Source of the DNA: Aliiroseovarius sp.
GTDB taxonomy: Bacteria; Pseudomonadota; Alphaproteobacteria; Rhodobacterales; Rhodobacteraceae
Assembly (NCBI RefSeq): GCF_030148435.1
Contig: NZ_JASBTN010000079.1
Location: 117,891 to 181,890, forward strand
Direction of reading: 5' to 3'
DNA: 64,000 bases
The position numbers were made by a program, and so were the translations under genes. Shown here piece by piece: positions 61,248-64,000 of this stretch (positions are counted from its first letter, which is position 1; every line of letters begins with the position of its first letter). Below the pieces are notes generated by a model. It saw nothing but the letters and a program-made list of their open reading frames with translations. It did no database searches and was not told the DNA's origin.

Positions 61248-62479
61248 GTGACAAGACGATTCTGGTGGTCGGCACCTATGACACCAAAGATGACGAGCTG
61301 ACCTACCTCGCGGATGTGATCCGGGGGCAGGGTGGGGGCGTCGTGACCATGGACATCTCCGTGCTGGGCGACCCGGCCAAGCCCTGCGACCACTCCAAGC
61401 ATGAGGTGGCCGAGGCGGGCGGATCCTCGATCCGGGCCGCCATCGACAGCGGGGACGAGAACACGGCGATGCAGATCATGGCCGAGGGATCGGCGGCCTT
61501 GGCCCTGCGCCTCTACCGCGAGGGGGCCTTCGACGGGCTGATCGTGCTGGGCGGCACCATGGGCACCGACGCGGCGCTGGACCTGTGCAAGGCGCTGCCG
61601 ATCGGGGTGCCTAAATACGTGGTCTCGACGGTGAGTTTCAGCCCGCTGATCCCGCCCGAGCGTCTGCCGGCGGATGTGCAGATGATCCTTTGGGCGGGTG
61701 GGCTTTATGGGCTCAACTCGATCTGCAAGGCATCGCTGTCCCAAGCGGCTGGCGCCGTGCTGGGCGCCGCCCGCGCGGTGGAGAAACCGCGCTTTGACAA
61801 ACCCTTGATCGGCATGACCAGCTTTGGAAAGACGGTGCTGCGCTACATGGTCAGCCTGAAACCGGCGCTTGAGGATCGCGGCTTCGAGGTCGCCGTTTTC
61901 CACGCGACCGGCATGGGCGGACGGGCGTTTGAAAGCCTCGCCGCCGAAGGCGCCTTCGCCGCCGTGATGGATTTCGCCCCGCAGGAGCTGGGCAATCACA
62001 TCATGGGCTCCGCGATTTCGGCCGGGCCGGACCGGATGACCAACGCGGGGGCCTCTGCCACGCCGCAGATCGTTTCGATCGGCTGCTATGACCTTGTGGA
62101 TTTCATCGGCTGGCAGGAGGTTCCGCCGAAGCTTGCAGGCCAGGAGGTGCACGCGCATAACCGTCTGCTCAGCTCGGTCATGATGGATGCCGGCCAGCGG
62201 CGCGAAATGGCGCGCGCGATATGTGCCCGGCTCGCGCCGGCCAAGGGGCCGGTCGTGCTGCTGTTGCCGGGCGAAGGCGGCAATGAATGGGACCGCCCCG
62301 GCGGCCCGCTGCACGACGCCGAGGCGTTCGAGGTCTTCAAGGCGGAACTGCGTGCGCAATGCCCTGCGAATGTGATGCTGGTCGAACTGGATGCCCATAT
62401 CAATGACGCGGCCTTCTCGGACGCGGCGCTCAAGGTGTTCGACGGCTGGCTGGCCGAGGGATCGGTGTCGAAAGGGTAG
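61244..62479 (+). CDS. Tm-1-like (UPF0261) protein
   Basis: 411 residues. The pattern VVGTYDTKDDELTYLADVIR, FDGLIVLGGTMGTDAALDLC and ADVQMILWAGGLYGLNSICK is that of the UPF0261/Tm-1-like family, named after the plant virus resistance protein with an ATP-binding N-terminal half. Bacterial function is unsettled; in many genomes it is paired with a phosphoenolpyruvate-hydrolase-like TIM barrel gene, which is not here. Translationally coupled to the aldehyde dehydrogenase (ATGA), so it belongs to the same catabolic unit. Confidence 0.85.
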   Translation: MSDKTILVVGTYDTKDDELTYLADVIRGQGGGVVTMDISVLGDPAKPCDHSKHEVAEAGGSSIRAAIDSGDENTAMQIMAEGSAALALRLYREGAFDGLIVLGGTMGTDAALDLCKALPIGVPKYVVSTVSFSPLIPPERLPADVQMILWAGGLYGLNSICKASLSQAAGAVLGAARAVEKPRFDKPLIGMTSFGKTVLRYMVSLKPALEDRGFEVAVFHATGMGGRAFESLAAEGAFAAVMDFAPQELGNHIMGSAISAGPDRMTNAGASATPQIVSIGCYDLVDFIGWQEVPPKLAGQEVHAHNRLLSSVMMDAGQRREMARAICARLAPAKGPVVLLLPGEGGNEWDRPGGPLHDAEAFEVFKAELRAQCPANVMLVELDAHINDAAFSDAALKVFDGWLAEGSVSKG

Positions 62480-62544
62480 GGCGACAAACCCGGTTCCCCT
62501 TGCTTCCTGAACAGGTTAAAATTCCCTCATAGGGAGAGGGACAG

Positions 62545-62940
62545 ATGCCGCATCTCAGCTTCGAATACAGCCAGGGCCTGCATACACACGCTGACCTGGA
62601 CGCGCTTGCCGTGACCATGCGCGATGCGCTCATCGCCACTGGCCACTGCCCGGTCGGCGGCATTCGGGTGCGCGGGTTCCGTGCCGACGTGAACGCGGTT
62701 GGGGACGGGGCGGCGGAATACCATTTCCTCGACATGATCCTGCGCCTTGGCCAGGGCCGTGACAATGAGACGCGGGGCAACATAGCCGATCAGCTTTACG
62801 CGGCGGTCGAGGCCGCGTTACGCCCTCAGGTCAAGGACATCCCCTTTATCCTGTCGCTGGAAGTACAGGAAATTGACAACCGGTTCAGCCGCAAAAGCTG
62901 GTCCACAATCCACGCGGCCATCGCGGAGGCAAAGACATGA
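62545..62940 (+). CDS. hpaF: 5-carboxymethyl-2-hydroxymuconate delta-isomerase
   Basis: 131 residues, tautomerase superfamily. The catalytic Pro follows the start Met (MPHLSFEYSQGL). The pattern IRVRGFRADVNAVGDGAAEYHFL and the end SLEVQEIDNRFSRKSWSTI match CHMI of the homoprotocatechuate meta-cleavage pathway (4-hydroxyphenylacetate). GGAGAGGGACAG precedes the ATG. Its stop overlaps hpaR. The other hpa genes are not in the window. Confidence 0.88.
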   Translation: MPHLSFEYSQGLHTHADLDALAVTMRDALIATGHCPVGGIRVRGFRADVNAVGDGAAEYHFLDMILRLGQGRDNETRGNIADQLYAAVEAALRPQVKDIPFILSLEVQEIDNRFSRKSWSTIHAAIAEAKT

Positions 62941-63374
62941 GAGAACTCGACCGGGCCCTGCCCATTGCGCTTTTGCACGCACGCGAAGCCACCCTGAAAC
63001 CGTTTCGCCAGCAGTTGGACAAGCTCGGCCTGACAGTGCAGCAATGGCGCGTCATTCGCGTGTTGGCGGAAGGGCGGCCCAAGAACGCATCCGAGCTGGC
63101 CGAGCTTTGCGTGCTTATGCCGCCGTCGCTCTCGCGCATCCTCAAGGCGCTGACCGAACGCGGGTTGATCGAGCGGGTGGACGACGCGGACGCGCGCCGC
63201 CGCAAGGTGCAGATCACCGAGGCGGGGATGGAGGCCTACCACTCCCACGCAGGCCGCGCCGCCGAGATCTACAAGCGGCTCGAAGAGGGGTTCGGTGAGG
63301 ACAAGATGGAGCTTCTGCTCGACCTGCTCTCCGAGCTGCGCGAGGTGGCGAGGAAGGAGGCGGAGGATGAGTGA
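62937..63374 (+). CDS. hpaR: MarR family regulator, HpaR-like
   Basis: 145 residues. Winged helix with KNASELAELCVLMPPSLSRILKAL and the wing RVDDADARRRKVQIT. The N-terminus MRELDRALPIALLHAREATLKPFR and overlap with hpaF are those of HpaR, the repressor of homoprotocatechuate genes, which responds to 4-hydroxyphenylacetate. Its stop overlaps the thioesterase start. Confidence 0.88.
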   Translation: MRELDRALPIALLHAREATLKPFRQQLDKLGLTVQQWRVIRVLAEGRPKNASELAELCVLMPPSLSRILKALTERGLIERVDDADARRRKVQITEAGMEAYHSHAGRAAEIYKRLEEGFGEDKMELLLDLLSELREVARKEAEDE

Positions 63375-63762
63375 CATGCCGCGCCGCCCCGAGGGCGCCG
63401 CGATCCTGCGGACCCTTGCCATGCCCGCCGACACCAATGTCGCGGGCGACATTTTCGGCGGTTGGGTGTTGAGCCAGATGGACATCGCCGGAGGCGTGCT
63501 GGCGGCCGAACGCGCCCGGGGCCGCGTGGCCACAGTTGCCATCAATGCCATGACCTTCATCGCCCCCGTGCAGGTGGGCGATGTCCTGTCGATCTACGGC
63601 GAAGTTGTCCGGGTCGGCTCCACCTCCATGTCCATCGCGCTGGAGGCCTGGTCGGAACGGGATCGTGGGCGGTCGGCGCACAAGGTGACGGAAGGCGTGT
63701 TCGTCTTTGTCGCGCTGGACGAGGCGGGCAATCCCGTGAAAGTCCCGCCCGAAACCACCTGA
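63367..63762 (+). CDS. Acyl-CoA thioesterase, hotdog fold (YciA-like)
   Basis: 131 residues. The hotdog motif NVAGDIFGGWVLSQMDIAGG (catalytic Asp after G-G-W-V-L-S-Q-M) and AINAMTFIAPVQVGD are those of YciA/Acot-type thioesterases acting on short or medium acyl-CoAs. It starts inside hpaR (GGAGG just upstream) and is probably co-transcribed with hpaF-hpaR, although a thioesterase has no step in the hpa pathway. Confidence 0.88.
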   Translation: MSDMPRRPEGAAILRTLAMPADTNVAGDIFGGWVLSQMDIAGGVLAAERARGRVATVAINAMTFIAPVQVGDVLSIYGEVVRVGSTSMSIALEAWSERDRGRSAHKVTEGVFVFVALDEAGNPVKVPPETT

Positions 63763-63825
63763 TGTCGGGGCTGAACTCCAAAAGCGTTTCCACTTGAACC
63801 TGAGACAGGTGTGGGAGGAAACGCC

Positions 63826-63867
63826 ATGAAACCCATCAATTTCGTGGGTGTTTCGAACAAAATGTAA
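63826..63867 (+). pseudogene. Start of a gene truncated by the IS66-type insertion
   Basis: GGGAGGAAACGCC precedes an ATG that encodes MKPINFVGVSNK. After twelve codons the frame runs into the IS end, whose first bases GTAA give Met-stop. The gene was probably cut by the insertion; the remainder may lie beyond the window on the far side of the IS. Twelve residues are too few for a family call. Confidence 0.7.
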
Positions 63868-64000
63868 GCGGTGCGTCGTTCACACGGTTTTGGCGTAGTT
63901 CCAGGGCAATAGCTCGTTGATGTTATTTTGTTTGTGTCCCTGTGCGATGGCAGTGAGAACGGCTGACAGATAGGCGTGCGGTTCGATACCGTTGAGTTTG
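63864..64000 (-). mobile_element. IS66-family element, one end (runs off right edge)
   Basis: The terminus GTAAGCGGTGCGTCG, beginning at 63864, has the GTAAGCG end typical of IS66-family inverted repeats. The transposase reads inward from the right edge to a stop at 63880. The 8 bp next to the end (AACAAAAT, 63856-63863) should be one copy of the target duplication. Confidence 0.85.
63880..63999 (-). CDS. tnpC: IS66-family transposase, C-terminal 39 residues
   Basis: The visible part reads KLNGIEPHAYLSAVLTAIAQ, then GHKQNNINELLPWNYAKTV and stop. The end pattern L-N-G-x-x-P, Y/W-L-x-x-V-L and I-N/D-E-L-L-P-W-N-Y/W is the C-terminal signature of IS66 TnpC. The catalytic DDE part lies outside the window, so activity cannot be judged. 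Confidence 0.88.
   Translation of the reverse strand, partial: KLNGIEPHAYLSAVLTAIAQGHKQNNINELLPWNYAKTV

Overview
The window looks like a chromosomal segment of a marine alphaproteobacterium of the Rhodobacteraceae (Roseobacter group). Base composition is GC-rich and intergenic gaps are short. Typical markers of the group are a GapR/DUF2312 nucleoid protein, a TauR-type taurine regulon with tpa, xsc and tauABC, Hint-domain proteins, a DUF2793 protein and a TTT (tripartite tricarboxylate) transporter. No rRNA, CRISPR array, prophage block or replication origin was seen. The only mobile element is one end of an IS66-family insertion at the right edge.

Layout. 1-5.4 kb: partial hydrolase, small membrane protein, TetR regulator, glyA and nadK (divergent), and an atypical enhancer-binding-protein-like regulator that lacks GAFTGA. 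5.5-10 kb: prpE (propionyl-CoA synthetase), preceded by a cluster of TTTGCAAA-like boxes, then maeB with a perfect palindrome at its promoter. 10.1-13.4 kb: nucleoside salvage operon cdd-deoB-add-upp with overlapping starts. 13.5-27.7 kb: a SPOR protein, a degenerate M48-like membrane protein, an EamA exporter, a DmdB-like acyl-CoA ligase, a sulfotransferase-like protein, two Hint-domain paralogues, gapR, a lone FbpB-type permease and a two-subunit molybdenum hydroxylase (IorAB-like). 27.7-35.2 kb: tRNA-Thr, a UDP-glucuronate epimerase, a DUF2793 protein, a sugar transferase and a large chemoreceptor. 35.3-38.3 kb: zinc uptake locus, znuA divergent from zur-znuC-znuB around a Zur box.

38.3-48.8 kb is a taurine island: pta, xsc, tauR, tpa and tauABC. 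Taurine enters by TauABC, Tpa makes sulfoacetaldehyde, Xsc makes acetyl phosphate plus sulfite, and Pta makes acetyl-CoA. Paired TauR-like boxes with a conserved 23-bp pitch lie before xsc and tpa, and a related pair lies before tauR. TauC carries an unusual periplasmic insert of about 120 residues with a cadherin-like signature.

48.8-62.5 kb is a catabolic region of unknown substrate: GntR/FCD regulator, class I glutamine amidotransferase, cytochrome P450, glutamine-synthetase-like ligase, [2Fe-2S] ferredoxin, formate/nitrite-type channel, class III aminotransferase, IclR regulator, TctCBA transporter, aldehyde dehydrogenase and a Tm-1-like protein. The enzyme classes parallel the Puu gamma-glutamyl pathway, with a P450/ferredoxin pair in place of the PuuB oxidase. 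This is my main candidate for an undescribed system. 62.5-64 kb: hpaF and hpaR of homoprotocatechuate catabolism, a thioesterase, and a gene cut after 12 codons by an IS66-type element.

All functions are read from sequence motifs and gene context; no database search was possible.
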